Positions 1 to 11,400 of a DNA stretch of 34,835 nt are shown one piece after another. A program made the translations under genes and the position numbers. The notes under the pieces were generated by a model. It saw nothing but the letters and a program-made list of their open reading frames with translations. It was not told the origin of the DNA and made no database searches. Origin of the DNA: Tilletiaria anomala UBC 951 (Eukaryota > Basidiomycota > Exobasidiomycetes > Georgefischeriales > Tilletiariaceae). The stretch lies in NCBI RefSeq assembly GCF_000711695.1, contig NW_013546880.1:1-34835 (forward strand). Direction: 5' to 3'. Numbering within the stretch: position 1 is the first letter of the stretch; each line of letters begins with the position of its first letter.

Positions 1-1791
1 CCGCTCAAACCTTGCGGGTGACAAAGGACCGGTCCACTGCCTGCCTCTAGTGGAGTGTGTTTCATCTGGCCCGCAACCACAAGATCTTGCTCGCCACCGG
101 CCCAGTGCGCATTTCTGTGCTTAGGCTGTTGACTGTGAGAGTGCCTCACTGCAGCGGACGTTAGGGGCTGTGCCGCATTGCCCTGCCCTTATACCCTCAC
201 CACGGTCTGCTGACTGCTTTTGGCCTCCGACTGCCTGGGCTAACCAACTGTCGTCTCACGTCTCGCAGTTTCACAGCCATCCACTTTTGGAGAACGAAAA
301 AAAACATCGTCTCAAAGCACACGACTACCAACAAGCGTGGCGGAACAGTACAGCCCATCTCGCCAGCGGTCGTTGGCTGGCTCCATGGCACCATACCACA
401 TACAGGGAGTCCCCACAGCCCAGAGCGGCGCGTCTCCACTCTCCAACACTGTGCACCCTTCCACTTACTGGCTTTGCTGCTGTAGCGCAACTCAGAGAGC
501 AGGCGGCGTGGCAACGCTCTCAGTCTGGACATGCGACGGGCGGATATGGAACATGCTGATGGACCGAGGTGCTTGACGACAATGGCCCCCACCCAATGCA
601 CAGTTTGTAGCAGTAGTGTATGCACACGTGGGAGCAGCCGTCCCTACTCTCATTCTCCAGCCATGTATATTCAGTAGTAGCAAACTGGATCTATTAGCGC
701 ACCGCACACGCCCCTGCGAAAGTGAGCGTGGGACGTGGGTCGTTGGAGCATGCAACAGGCATGCCGAGACGCGAGAGCGTCGACATCGGTGCGTCATCGC
801 TATTCGGTGTGGCCACGCCTCTCACACGTCCAGGCTCATCGCGGAACCGAAAACGGGGAGGCAGCCAAGAGGGAAGACACGCTGATGTCAGCCGTTCCGG
901 CGGTGGGCCAAGTCAGGCAACACACACCATACATGTCTCTTGTCAGTCATCAGGTGTCAGTTTCGAGAGTTCCAAGAGCTACTCTCCCCTACTCCTGCTC
1001 TCGGTCAAACCTCCCCGTAATGTACATACGTAGTAGAAACACGGCCTGACGGCGGACGCCACGCTGGATTCAGCATGCACTCATGGCGATTGGCCAGCAG
1101 CGGCCAGAGACTGTCCACTAGCAAAAGGGCCGCGCATGTAGGCCAACGCGCGGGACGCGCGACGAGCCAGTCGGGAGTCGATTACGTGGTCTCGTGAGCG
1201 CAATGCGTTACATGGGTACCGAGTGACGAGTGCAGGGGACAAAGTATATGTGTATACGAGGCCAAGTTGGATATTGCCGCCGCCGCCGCCACCGGCTGCT
1301 GCTGCTGATCGCTCATTGATGACACGTGGATTCATCGGGTACAAGCACGAGGTTGGGAAAGAAATTACACTTGCCCCCGCCCACACCTGTGCCGGCGCCT
1401 ACCCTCCGCACCCGTGCATCCCACAGGGAGTGCAATACATGTGGCTGCTCTTCAGTGAGCTAGCTTGGGCTGGGCGGAGGTAGGGGAAACAGGATCTAGT
1501 CTAGCCGATAAGAGATAGAAACAAAAGGTAGCTGCGAGAACAAGCCAAACATCGAGAATCGATGCGAAATAGCGTGGTGCCCGGGCTCGGGCCACATGGA
1601 TCACCATACGAAGTCAAACGTGCCCGAAGGGATGTACAGGAATCTGGTGGAGGTCGGTGCAAGCGCACAAAGAGGCGACGACGACAGCGAGTCGATCGCA
1701 GGTGTGGCAGGCGGGCGGGTGTTACGCTGGGAGGGGGAACAAGTGGAGAAGTGCCCTCTGCTGCCGTGGCATCACATCACAGGACACCACA
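1..1791. other. Intergenic region, no gene recognised
   Basis: Short open frames occur on both strands, but none exceeds about 150 codons and none shows a family signature, plausible splice partners or coherent composition. The only distinct structure is a GC-rich triplet run at about 1274-1308, CCG units followed by CTG units. The last few hundred bases lie downstream of the Rheb stop codon and probably hold its 3' UTR and terminator. An unrecognised lineage-specific gene cannot be excluded. Confidence 0.5.
1274..1308. repeat. CCG/CTG triplet microsatellite
   Basis: A run of CCG-type triplets passes directly into CTG triplets. It lies in non-coding DNA and looks like a simple-sequence tract. 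Confidence 0.7.
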
Positions 1792-2876
1792 TCACATGAC
1801 GCAGCACTTGGACGGCTCAGGCTCCTTGCCCGTCTCCTGCGTCTCGCGCTCGGTCTCCTGCAGCATCAACTCGAACACCTTGACTGTACCACATCGCACC
1901 CAAGGAATAAAGACAAATGAAACATCAGCGACAAAGGCAGGCCAGGTGCGAAGCGCGCTGGAGACCAGGGGCAATAAAGGGCTCACCGACGTTGGCATTA
2001 TGCCGCGCTGATACTTCAACCCATGCTGACTTGAGCTGCTGCGCCAAGTCCTTGCCTTCGTCCTCTGACACTTGTCTGTGCGAAAGGGAATGGCACGGGT
2101 TCGTGTGGTGGTATAGAAAAGAGACGTAGCGCGTGCCATTTAGCAAACGAGTTCCGGCCACTGCGAGCCATGATAAGAAAGACAAGACGGGGCGCTGACA
2201 GAAACGCACCTCTGGACGTGCAAGTCGCTCTTTTGCCCTACGATAACGCACGGTACGCTCTCGGTGCCCGTGTAATTGAGGATCTTGTCGTACACTGTCT
2301 GGATCATGTCGAACGAGTTGCGCGATGCGATGCTGTACACGAGCACGTACCCGTGGATCCCGATCGCATGCTTCGAGTTGAGGATCGAGTATTCGTCCTG
2401 CCAGCGTTGAATTGCAGCGTATGGTAGGGTACGCGGCCCCCGGGGGGGGGGAAGGTTGGTTTGGCATCAGCTGACCTTTGCCGCTATCGCGAATGAGCGC
2501 GCCTCCTACACCCTTTGTCCCCTCTCTCTCACCTGCCCTGCAGTGTCGATGATATCGCAGTCGAAATCCTGGCCCTTGTAGCGGATCTTCTTGTTGAATA
2601 TGTTCTCGATAGTCGGGTAGTACGAGTCGACGAACGCATCCTCGACGTAGCGCACGACGAGAGAGGATTTGCCTGTGCATGCGTGCAGCGTCGGCGCGCG
2701 CGAGTCCAGGCAATTCGAGGAGCGGGTGCATGGAAGGAATGCCAAGGGAAGGAAAGAGAGGGGGGGCAATGTCAATTTCCCATGTAGAGCCCCGAGTTGA
2801 ACCTGCCGACCAAGGCGGACGCACCGACTGATCGCGAGCCCAAGACGGCGATCTTTCTCCTCCTTGGTTCCGTCAT
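1792..2876 (-). CDS. RHB1: Rheb-family small GTPase (Rhb1)
   Basis: Ras-superfamily GTPase of the Rheb branch, known to activate TORC1 at endomembranes and to be controlled by the TSC1/2 GAP. Five exons (2876-2825, 2672-2533, 2397-2210, 2075-1987, 1883-1792) have matching phases and GT-AG introns and give 186 aa, close to the 184 of human Rheb. The start was chosen because it places the beta-1 strand and P-loop GSRSVGKS (13-20) exactly as in Rheb, including Arg15, the family hallmark. Switch I is YYPTIEN (35-41). Switch II is DTAGQDEYSIL with Gln64. The G5 motif is SARHN. The protein ends in CCVM, a CaaX box predicted to be farnesylated. One oddity is that the G4 motif normally written NKxD reads QKSD, with Gln119 encoded by CAA at 2235-2233. 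Everything else is close to fission-yeast Rhb1, so the identification is firm. Confidence 0.95.
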
Positions 2877-3930
2877 GTTTATCGCTGATCCCTGTTTCTC
2901 TTAGGCTCTCTCTCTTTCAAACGTCCCTGGCGATGTCACGAGTGTGGAGAGCACGAGACACGGAGAGCGAGGCCGCTGCTGTTTTCCTTTTTGTCGCTGT
3001 CGTAGTTGGTTCGCGATTCTCGCACGTGCCAACACAGCAGCTCCTTGATTGCGAAGGCAGTTCACGGTTCTCGATCCTTCTTTTGAGAGAGCGATAGCGT
3101 CACGGAATCAAGACAAGTCTGCGGGTCTGCAGCGAGGAGATGGCGTGCGACGAGATATGTGCAACTGCAGCGCTGAGCAGCAAAAGGGGTGTTGCGATCG
3201 GGCGGGAGGGGCGGTCGCGTGACGTGGGCGTGGCGTGCGACACTACCTGTTGCGGGCCGCAGGGACGGAGGATGAGATACGTGCGAACGAGAGGGGGGCC
3301 CCTGTTATTTTAGTATATGCGATGACTGTATCTTGCTGGCCGGATCCAATTTGTCTCGGCTGCGAAGAGCTTGCACGGAAGGGTAGAAGCCCGGACTTGT
3401 TTGCATTGAAGTGGGAGCAGTCAGCAAGCAGTACGCCAGTCGCAGAGGGAGAGTCCAGAGAGAGTCTAGCGGGTCTCTCACGAGGATGAGCCGCTGCTCT
3501 TTGCACGTACGTGCCCTAGGTGGGGAACCCCATTGTAGGGTTGGATGGCTCTAGGGTTACGTATCAACCACCGGTTAAACCCGTCGCTGCAGCCCACCAG
3601 CCCACCATATCCATCACACCTCCAATCAGATCCCAGGTAGCCCAGACACAACCAGAATGCTTCTTGGCTGTTCACGCCCCGCTGGGGACCCAGGATAGAG
3701 AGAAAGGGAGAGCGAGAATGTGTGTGTGCGTGTGTGCCACTTTAAATATAGCGTCGGTGCTCGCTCCCGGAGATGGTGCCTGCCCGAACGACGAAGCATG
3801 TGCCCATACGCGTGACCTAGAGAAGGGGGCGTCGGCGCCAGCAGCGACATCACTTTGGCCATGGTACGCACTGCTCAGCTGTGGGAGTGGAGTCTGCATA
3901 GAACCACCACCAGCGCCAGTAGCAGCCGCC
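2877..3930. other. Intergenic region between divergent genes
   Basis: This lies between the Rheb start and the next gene on the plus strand, so it should carry both promoters. Upstream of the Rheb ATG the DNA is rich in CT/AG tracts (about 2895-2920). A short TG-rich tract lies near 3719-3737. Two AGGGTT-like words near 3536-3560 are isolated and do not form a telomere-like array. I saw no TATA box I would defend and no coding frame with recognisable content. Confidence 0.4.
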
Positions 3931-4008
3931 ATGCTTTGCCCGATGGACGATGGCCTAGTGCACAAGGTGAGACAGCACTGTACACATTACACTTTGAGCC
4001 CTGTATAA
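3931..4008 (+). other. Possible upstream ORF or alternative first exon
   Basis: An ATG in a strong context (gccgccATG) opens a 25-codon frame closed by TAA at 4006-4008, just before the large plus-strand gene. A good splice donor (AAG followed by GTGAGA) lies at 3966/3967. The best nearby acceptor (pyrimidine-rich, CTGCAG at 4095-4100) would not join it in the frame of the large gene. A translated upstream ORF is therefore the simpler reading. An unannotated first exon with a different acceptor remains possible. Confidence 0.35.
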
Positions 4009-4075
4009 GATCCGAGTGAATGCTCGCTCGTTCGCTTACACGCCCGCCTCGCCTGTCTCTTACTTTCTCCGGTGC

Positions 4076-7000
4076 ATGTGCTTACACTGCGCCTCTGCAG
4101 ACGTGTTGCACGCTCCGACCACGCGTCTGCACGGCTACGCGACCGCTCATGTGCCAAACGCTCTTCCCTCCTGGGCCAACTTCAATGCTTTCGCAGACGG
4201 CCCGCAAGACACGCGAACTCACGCAGGCTACGAAAGCGAACAGCAGGAGAAGGAGCTAGAGGACGGCGCTGTTGCCGGCGCGGCCCAGCAGCACGCAACA
4301 GAAAAGCAGCCTGCAAACGGCACAGCGCTAGGCACGCAGCGAGCCTGTGCTCGCGGCGCCGAAGAACAGCATCCCACCACTCAACCGGCCCTTCCCGCTG
4401 AGGCAAATGAACATGCAGCGTCCGGCGCAGCGTCGTTCGACGCTGCTGCCGTCCAAGCTGGCGGCGCGAATGCCTCTTTCACTTCTGCTTCCACCTCTAG
4501 GCGACGCGTCAATAGCCGCTTAAACGCTGTAGAGAAACGCGCCTTTGCGCGCTTGCTCAAGCTGAGCGGCTTTGTCGGTGAAGCGCCATCAGAAGCAGCG
4601 AGTACTGACGCAGGCGCGCAGGGCGGCACGCAAGAATCCATCGTGCCCTCCAGCTTCCCCGAAGAACAAGAGGAGGACTCTGTCAGGCCGCTGCAACCAG
4701 CTGCACAGCACTCTGGTGACGCTCATCAGATGGACGCAGGTCGGCCTGGCCCAACCGATCCGGCGCGCGCGGAGAGGCTCTTCGTGACGCTTGCAGCCAA
4801 CATGCTACCCGAGCGCGATGTTGAGTGGCTCCAGGACGTCGCAAAGGGTTCGTGGCTCGATTCATCGGGGTGAGTCTTGTCTTTCCACTTTCACATCCGC
4901 AAGCACCGATCGTGCGGCATCAGCAGCAGCGGGCACTCATGTGTAGCTCATCCTACTGCCAGAAACATCCACCTAGCGCCTCAAGCGCTCCTCACGCCAC
5001 CTCCATCTCGGCATTCGTATCTTCCGATTGAACACGCTGACAGCGCATCGGCAGCGCAACAACAGCAGCAGCAGCATGCTCGCCCTCCGACGCGCGCCGC
5101 GTGCCTGCAGATCGCGAATGATGCGCATGGCTCTGGGCGCGCCGCGCCCACTCACGCACTCTTGCCCTTCCCGGAGCACTGGCGCCGCCGCGAGCCGAGC
5201 ACGGCGCAGCTCGCACGCCGCGCTGACGCGCGCAAGGCCCGCGAGCGCAAGGCGCGCGCACAGCGTTTCCGCGACCACATCCTTGGCCGGCTGTGGGGCT
5301 CGTCGCAGCCACGGCTAGCCCAACCGCAGGAGGAGACTGTGTCGACGCCGGCGCCGAGGAAGAAGAAGCAGAGCAGAGCGCGGTCTGCTGTGGCCGCGAG
5401 CGGACGCGTCGCACAGCAGAGGCGGCGTCGTCGACAACAACAGCAGCAGCAACAGCAGCAGCGGCAGCGACAGCTAGCGCAAGGCAACGTAAAGAGCCGA
5501 CGCAGCAGCAGCAGCTTTTCCGAGTCGCCCCCGCTCGCTAAATCACAGTCGCCGACGAAGAGCCTTAGCCACTTGCGTGCGAGCGGTGTAAGCGCAAGCG
5601 CGGGCCCGGGCCCGGGCTCTCTCTGGGCCAAATTCGTCGGGACGCTCGCGTGGGGACGCAGGCTTGCGAATGTGCGCGCGCAGACGCAAAAGCCTGTAAG
5701 GAAAGGTGCTGCTGCTACCGCGAGCAGCAAGCGCCGCGACTCTGCACGCAACAAGAGGAACGCGGCATCCAGTGCCGAGCCATTGACGACCCGGTCCGAC
5801 AAGTGCAGGCGCATCGGCTCCGATAACGAGTCGGGCTACGAGGCCGATGCAGTGCACAGTGTCTCTTCAGCTGATGCCGTGCCCATGGTGTCCGAGCACA
5901 CTGAGGCAGATAGTGCTCTAATGACAGCGTTTGGAGCGTCAGCACGAGCACAAGCAAGTCGGACAACCATGACATCGCGCGATGGCGTCTCTCCGCGCCG
6001 AGCTGTAGGCGGAGAAGCAAGAGTGAAAGGACGGTCGGCCGCCTCCATGAATCGAGATCACGACAGTCTGCGAAGGGCAACGCGGGAGCGCAGATCTGCT
6101 CCTGCTCGGCCATGGTGGATGGTGCAGCATGAGCATGAGGACGAGAATGAGGATCCGGACGGCAAGTACGCCAGTCCCGCTTCTCCACCTACAGTGCTAT
6201 CGCTATCAAATCAGCGCAGCGCCCCAGGTGCACATTCGACCGAAGCCCAATCAGGCTCTGGACGAAGCCAGCCGCAAGCAGGGGATGTCCTTGACGATGC
6301 GGACCGCCGGCAGCACGGCGGTCCGCGCATCTGCCTGCGGAGGGAGGCGACGAAGAAGGCTCTGCTGTCAGGCGCAATGCGCTTGTCGGATGCTTCACGC
6401 TCAGAAGAAGACGATGCGGTGCTCACGGCTAGAGATGGCAGGCAGAGTGAAGGAGTACGCCGGGCTGGAGATGGGCACGGAGACGAATGCGGAGCACAGA
6501 AATGGCAGGACTCCGGTACAGCAGAGAGTTATCATCGTGCTGAGACTCATACAAAATCTTCAAAGGCTCACTCGTGCGTACCTGATGCGGGTCTGCGCAA
6601 CGAGGATAACCATGGTGCGAACGAGCATGCGCGGGCATCGCTACAGAGGCCACAGCGACGCGAGGCTTTGGCGCCAGTCTCGACGAAAAGACCAAGGAAC
6701 CTGCAGCTGTCCAAAGCTTCGACTTCTGCTGCTGCTGCTTCTGACGAAGCCAACGCTGCTGCTTCCACATCTACCAACACCTCGAAGCGTACCGCTGGAC
6801 GTGCACAATATGAGCCTACAACGACCGGACGAAAGAACGCATCTCCAGTGCCTCGTAGCTCTACGAAGGCGCAGCCTGACCTGCGCCATATTTCTGCGCT
6901 GCGCAAGCCGGACGCTCCGCCAGCTACCAAGCGGGCTCGGGTAAGCTTCGCTGGGTTCGATCCTCCCGCTGCTGCTGCAGTCCGTCGGCCAGCGACTACC

Positions 7001-7928
7001 AATGGTTCAGACGCCGACGCCCTCCGTGGTCCTCGGGATCCCGGACCTCAGTTAAGAACTCAAGAAGCGAGCAGTGCCTCCGAAGATGAGTTCGATTCCC
7101 TCCTCCTAGAGCCGCTCGCCGATCTGCAGACCCCGCGCAAAGGAAGTGACCCGCAGCTCGCTGGGCAGATGTCGAGGAACTCACTGCCCAGTGAAGGAGG
7201 TGCAGTCGCAGGCGCGAGTGTAGTCACAGGCTTGGAGCATACGCTCATGCAATTTGCACTGCGACCGGACGCCATGGCGTTGCTCGTGCTCATGCGCCAG
7301 CTCGCAGACGTCAGCGTCAACGGCAGCCACACGGCCACGGGCGAGCGCATGTCGCGCCAAGCGCTGCTTTCAAGGCTGCGCGCGATCGCGGCCGTCTTGG
7401 ATGGTTATCCCGAGGAGGTGCAGCTTCCCTGTCCCGGCAAAGAACGGCTGGCAACACCGGACCCTGCACCAGTTTGCAGATCTCCCAATCCCGCGGCTTC
7501 TTCCTGCGCTCCGCCGCCTCAGCGAGCAGGTGTGCGTACTGTCCACCCTCTAAGAACGAAGAAAATTGCATCGTGTCCTTCAAAAGGTTCTGCTCTTCCC
7601 GCACGCAAAAGAATCCGAGGGGTAACGCTGCAATTGCAAACGAAATCCAAGCCACAAGCAGGCTCCATGGAAGAGAAAGAAGTCACCGCCACTTCTCTTA
7701 CTCGTGTGCCGGCTGCAAATCTCAAGGACAACGAGACGCCGACGTCGGCAGAATCTCCAGCTCGGCCCAAGGGTCCATTCGCTTCGGGAAGGGGGAAAGC
7801 GAACGCGGTCCCCATGCAGCTCGCCCCTGCTCCTGAACGCTTGCGGCGCGGGGCTGCTCTCAAGGCTGCTGCAATGACCAGCAAGCTGTTCCACGATCCT
7901 TGGCAACTGATGGAGGCGCGTATTGCAG

Positions 7929-7960
<32 letters not shown>

Positions 7961-8284
7961 GCTTCCACTTCACCGACACGCAGAGAGCCCAAGTCACTTA
8001 CCCCCGCTGAATGCTCGCCCTTGTGCAAGGCCTTGCCGTCCGCCGCTACCAACATCCTACATTCGAGCACGCCGCTTGATGCAGCATCACAGAGCGAACC
8101 TGTGGGCGACGCGCGAAACGAATCGGCGCGGGAGCGATCTCCGTCTCCGAGCGAAAGGCCGACGGCTCCCCTGCTTGCATTCACTCCTGACTTACCCAGT
8201 GAGGAGCTCATGGAGCCCAGCTTCTACACAGACTTGCCCAGGACGAGGTCACAGCCTTCCGGCTTGACGCACGATACTCATTGA
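4076..8284 (+). CDS. Very large disordered protein of unknown function
   Basis: I do not recognise this family. A frame from about 4076 runs to a GTGAGT donor at 4870 and resumes in the same frame to a stop at 8284, giving about 1384 aa if the acceptor after 4923 is used. Other CAG acceptors (for example those ending at 4962 and 5043) also keep the frame. The start is uncertain: 4076 is the first in-frame ATG after an upstream stop, but its context is weak. The composition is Ser/Ala/Arg-rich with poly-Gln and poly-Ala runs. Less biased segments lie near the end of exon 1 (RAERLFVTLAANMLPERDVE), early in exon 2 (a basic helix starting PFPEHWRRREPS, then an Arg/Lys-Ala-rich stretch) and at about 7230-7440 (a helical segment starting GLEHTLMQFALRPDAMALLV). 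An RVSF motif near residue 937 could bind PP1. Many basic clusters suggest a nuclear location, as inference only. It is convergent with the kinase gene, 125 bp apart. Confidence 0.7.
5430..5471 (+). repeat. CAG/CAA repeat encoding poly-Gln
   Basis: A tract of CAG and CAA codons inside the large disordered gene encodes a run of nine or more Gln flanked by Arg. The mixed codons suggest selection for or tolerance of Gln as well as simple slippage. Confidence 0.85.
7923..7962 (+). repeat. GCA/ACA triplet tract encoding Ala/Thr run
   Basis: A trinucleotide tract is read in frame as poly-Ala followed by alternating Ala-Thr near the C-terminal part of the large disordered protein. The same DNA in another frame would be poly-Gln. 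Confidence 0.8.
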
Positions 8285-8409
8285 ATGATAAATGCTCATG
8301 CAATTTCGATGGACTGTGCTGTTGCAAACTATTTTCGGGGTATCTAAGAGAGTGAATTAACCCTCTGGGTATCGTGCCCTTCGTATCTAAGCGAGGACAT
8401 TGAAGGCTC

Positions 8410-11400
8410 CTAATCTTCTTCCTCTTCTTCTTCAATGGTCGGCCTAAATGTTGGCGCAGCTGCCGTCCGAATGCGGCTGCCAGCAGATAGCGCTGCGAGG
8501 GTGCTTGCGCCGGCCTCACCTTGAATAGGAAGCCCGTCCGATGATGGAGCAGACGTAGAAATGATCCTCGGTGCAGTCTCAGACCCGAGCGAGGGTGGAG
8601 TGAAGAGCGAGCGCATGGATTTCGGGCGGACTTCATCAGCAGCATTTATCGAGCCGGACCCCAGTAAGATTCGGCTTGCGTACGGCGAGTCGGCAGCAGC
8701 ACGGCTCCCCCAGGTCCAATTCGCCATGGCGCTGCTGGCTGCCGTCTGGCCAAGGCCACCAAGGTACGCCGGCTCCTCGTCCTCGTCTTCCCACACGTCA
8801 TCTTCACTCTGCGCAAAGACGTCCCGGAGCTTGGGCCGAAGAGTGTCGATGATTTCGCTCTTGGAAGGCTCATCGTCGATGCGGCCTTCCCAATGTGGCG
8901 GGGGCTTGCCCCAGCTCCGCATCCAAGTGGGAACGTGAGGCTGCAAGTGCGAATGGCCGTGTCCGTTGCCATGGCCGTGTGCACCTTCTTTGCTGGACGA
9001 TATGTTCATAGAAGTCGGCGGTTTGAAGCTCGTGCGGGTTTTGTGCGCCAAAAATTGGGTCTTGAAATGCCCGCTTCCGTAGTTTTCGTGGCCCTCTCGA
9101 GAATCAGATGATTTGCGCGGTGCATGCGATAGCCGCGGAGTTTCAGCCGCCAAGGAGTCATCAAGCTCAGCCCCCGTCAACTCGGCTGAGTCTGTCTTCG
9201 AGTGTCGACGCGAGTGGCTTGCGCTGGTTGAGTAAACGCGGTGCCGTTGGACAATTGTACCGCCTTCTGAACTAGCTCGCCGACGATGGCGCAGGCTCCC
9301 GGCGTATTCTCCTCGCAGTTGTTTGACTCCTGAGCCAGAGCTACTAGCAGACCCCTTTCTTCCGTGCAGGCCCGAAGCTTTACGTCCCACGGAATGGATG
9401 CTCGACGGGCGACTGTTCTGCCGGACAGAAATTCCGATACCATCTTGACCTGTAGCGGCAAGAACAATCGTGCTCGCACTTTGCCTGCGAATCGTGGATG
9501 GTCTCCTGTAAATACTGTTGGAAGAGCTCATACGACTGACGCTTGCGCGCATGGGGCTATGCGGCACACCGCTGACCCTTCGCATCGAGCCTTGAGGATA
9601 TGGCGCGGACCGCTTTCGCATGCTTCCAACCTGAATGGGTGCGAGCGAAGCCGACTCTTGTCCAAGCTTACCACTCTTCTTTTTTTTACCTTTCGCTGGG
9701 AAAGGGTTTGATTGTTCTGGCTTGCCTTCCGATCCGAGCCACGTGCGCACAGTTGCCATGAACTTGGAACGACGGAACTTCGACTTGCCAGTGTCGACGG
9801 TGTTGGTCGTAGATGCAGCGGTTGAAACGGAATTCATGGAGACGGAAAATGAGAGTGCCGTGTTGCGCGCATCACTGATTGCCGAGCTGCTGGGAGAAGT
9901 GGACTGATCGGTCACGGGATCCAAGGTGTCCAATCGCATAGAGCTGACGCGCGGTGACAGTTCAGGCGTGCGCGCATTTTTCTTCGGCGAATCGGTCATG
10001 CTGGGCGAATCATCTTTGGAACCGCGTCGGACTTGACCCACCCCAGGACGCTTGCTAAACAGCGCAGAGCTAGGACTCTTGGACCGCTCTAACTTGTTCG
10101 ATGCAGACGCATCCTCATCAACGAGCCGCTCTTTCGAAATTCCAGCCAGCACGTTCGTGAGCTGACGCATAGTAAAGGACGTCGAACGTTGCCGGGTAGC
10201 TGCAGGAGCGGCTGGGCGGGAAGACTTGTCTGGAGGCGGCGTTTCCAGAGTCTCGCTTGGAGTAGTCGCGTGGCTCGTCTCACCAACACTCGCAGCGATC
10301 ATCGTCTTGCTTCGCCGTGGCGTTGTATCGGAGCCCGTCGAGGAGCTAGACTGATCCACGAGAGAAGAGATATTTTTCTTGGAGCGCGAAAGAGAAGGCG
10401 GCAGCGGGCCTGAGAAGCTGCAGTCTTTACTGCGCTGGGAGGGCCTGACTTTAAAGAGGTCGTTCAGTGACTCTTTGGGTGGCACCGGCGGCGCTCCGAG
10501 GCCCGAAAGGATCTCCAGGGTAGAGTCCGGGACGGGAGGGAGGCTGGAAGGCGCAATGGAAGTGTTGGTTGATGACCCTGCTGACGCTGGCCTGGTTCCA
10601 AAGGTCGATATAGGCTGTATTGAGGGAGAAGAACAAGCGGCTTGGCCAATACTAGTCGCAAGCGCGGTATTGTATTGCATGAGCAGTGCCTGCTTCTCGT
10701 CTGCCTTCCTCTTGAGCAGCCACCAAAGCGCACCACTCGAATCGCAAGCATCGTTCATGACGCTGTGGACGACCTGTCCGACGTCCAAGCCCAGCGCCGA
10801 TAAGCTAGCGAGCAGATTCTGCTCGACGAGCGTACTAAATAACGTAGGCTGCAAGAGCTTTAGGAGCGCGGAATAGTCCTCAGGCCTGCCGGACAAGTCG
10901 GGTGTCGGTGCGTGGTGATCAGAGAGAACAACTGAGGAGGTTGAGCGTCGTTTGGAACGTGATGGAGTGCGGTGGTGACCACCATTGCCAGCACCGCGAT
11001 TTGAATGCTGTGAGTGGTTGCACTCTGGTGGTGCTGATGTCGAGCTGGGTAATACAGGCGCAGCGCATTTGTCTGGCTCCTGATTGTCCTCCACTCTCTC
11101 TTGCCCTTCATCGTCTTTTTCCTGTTCCGGCGTGTTCAGTACCGAGTCTGAAGTGGAGAAAGAATCAGCGCTGACGCTCTCCGTATGCGTCGGAAGCTCT
11201 CTCAAAGCAGCCGTGTTGCCGTGAGGGACCTTCGACGAGCCGTCACTCCCTATCGAGCCTTCCCGCTTCAGGGCTGTGCCCGGTAAAGTTGCGTGTGAAT
11301 CGTTGCGCGCAGAACCGAGGCTTGGTCTTTTGCTCCTCTTGCTACTGCCGCAGTTGCAGGTGGTAGATAATGACATCAATGAATCAACGCCGGCGACCGC

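Noticed and set aside
3536-3560. AGGGTT words suggesting a telomere-like repeat
   Set aside because: There are only isolated copies without tandem order, so chance is enough.
3520-4008. Plus-strand open frame of about 160 codons before the large gene
   Set aside because: It has no recognisable content and is read from a non-ATG start. Its 3' part coincides with the short upstream ORF starting at 3931.
6950-6970. tRNA B-box-like GGTTCGATCC word
   Set aside because: It sits in a coding frame, and no matching A box or cloverleaf arms surround it.
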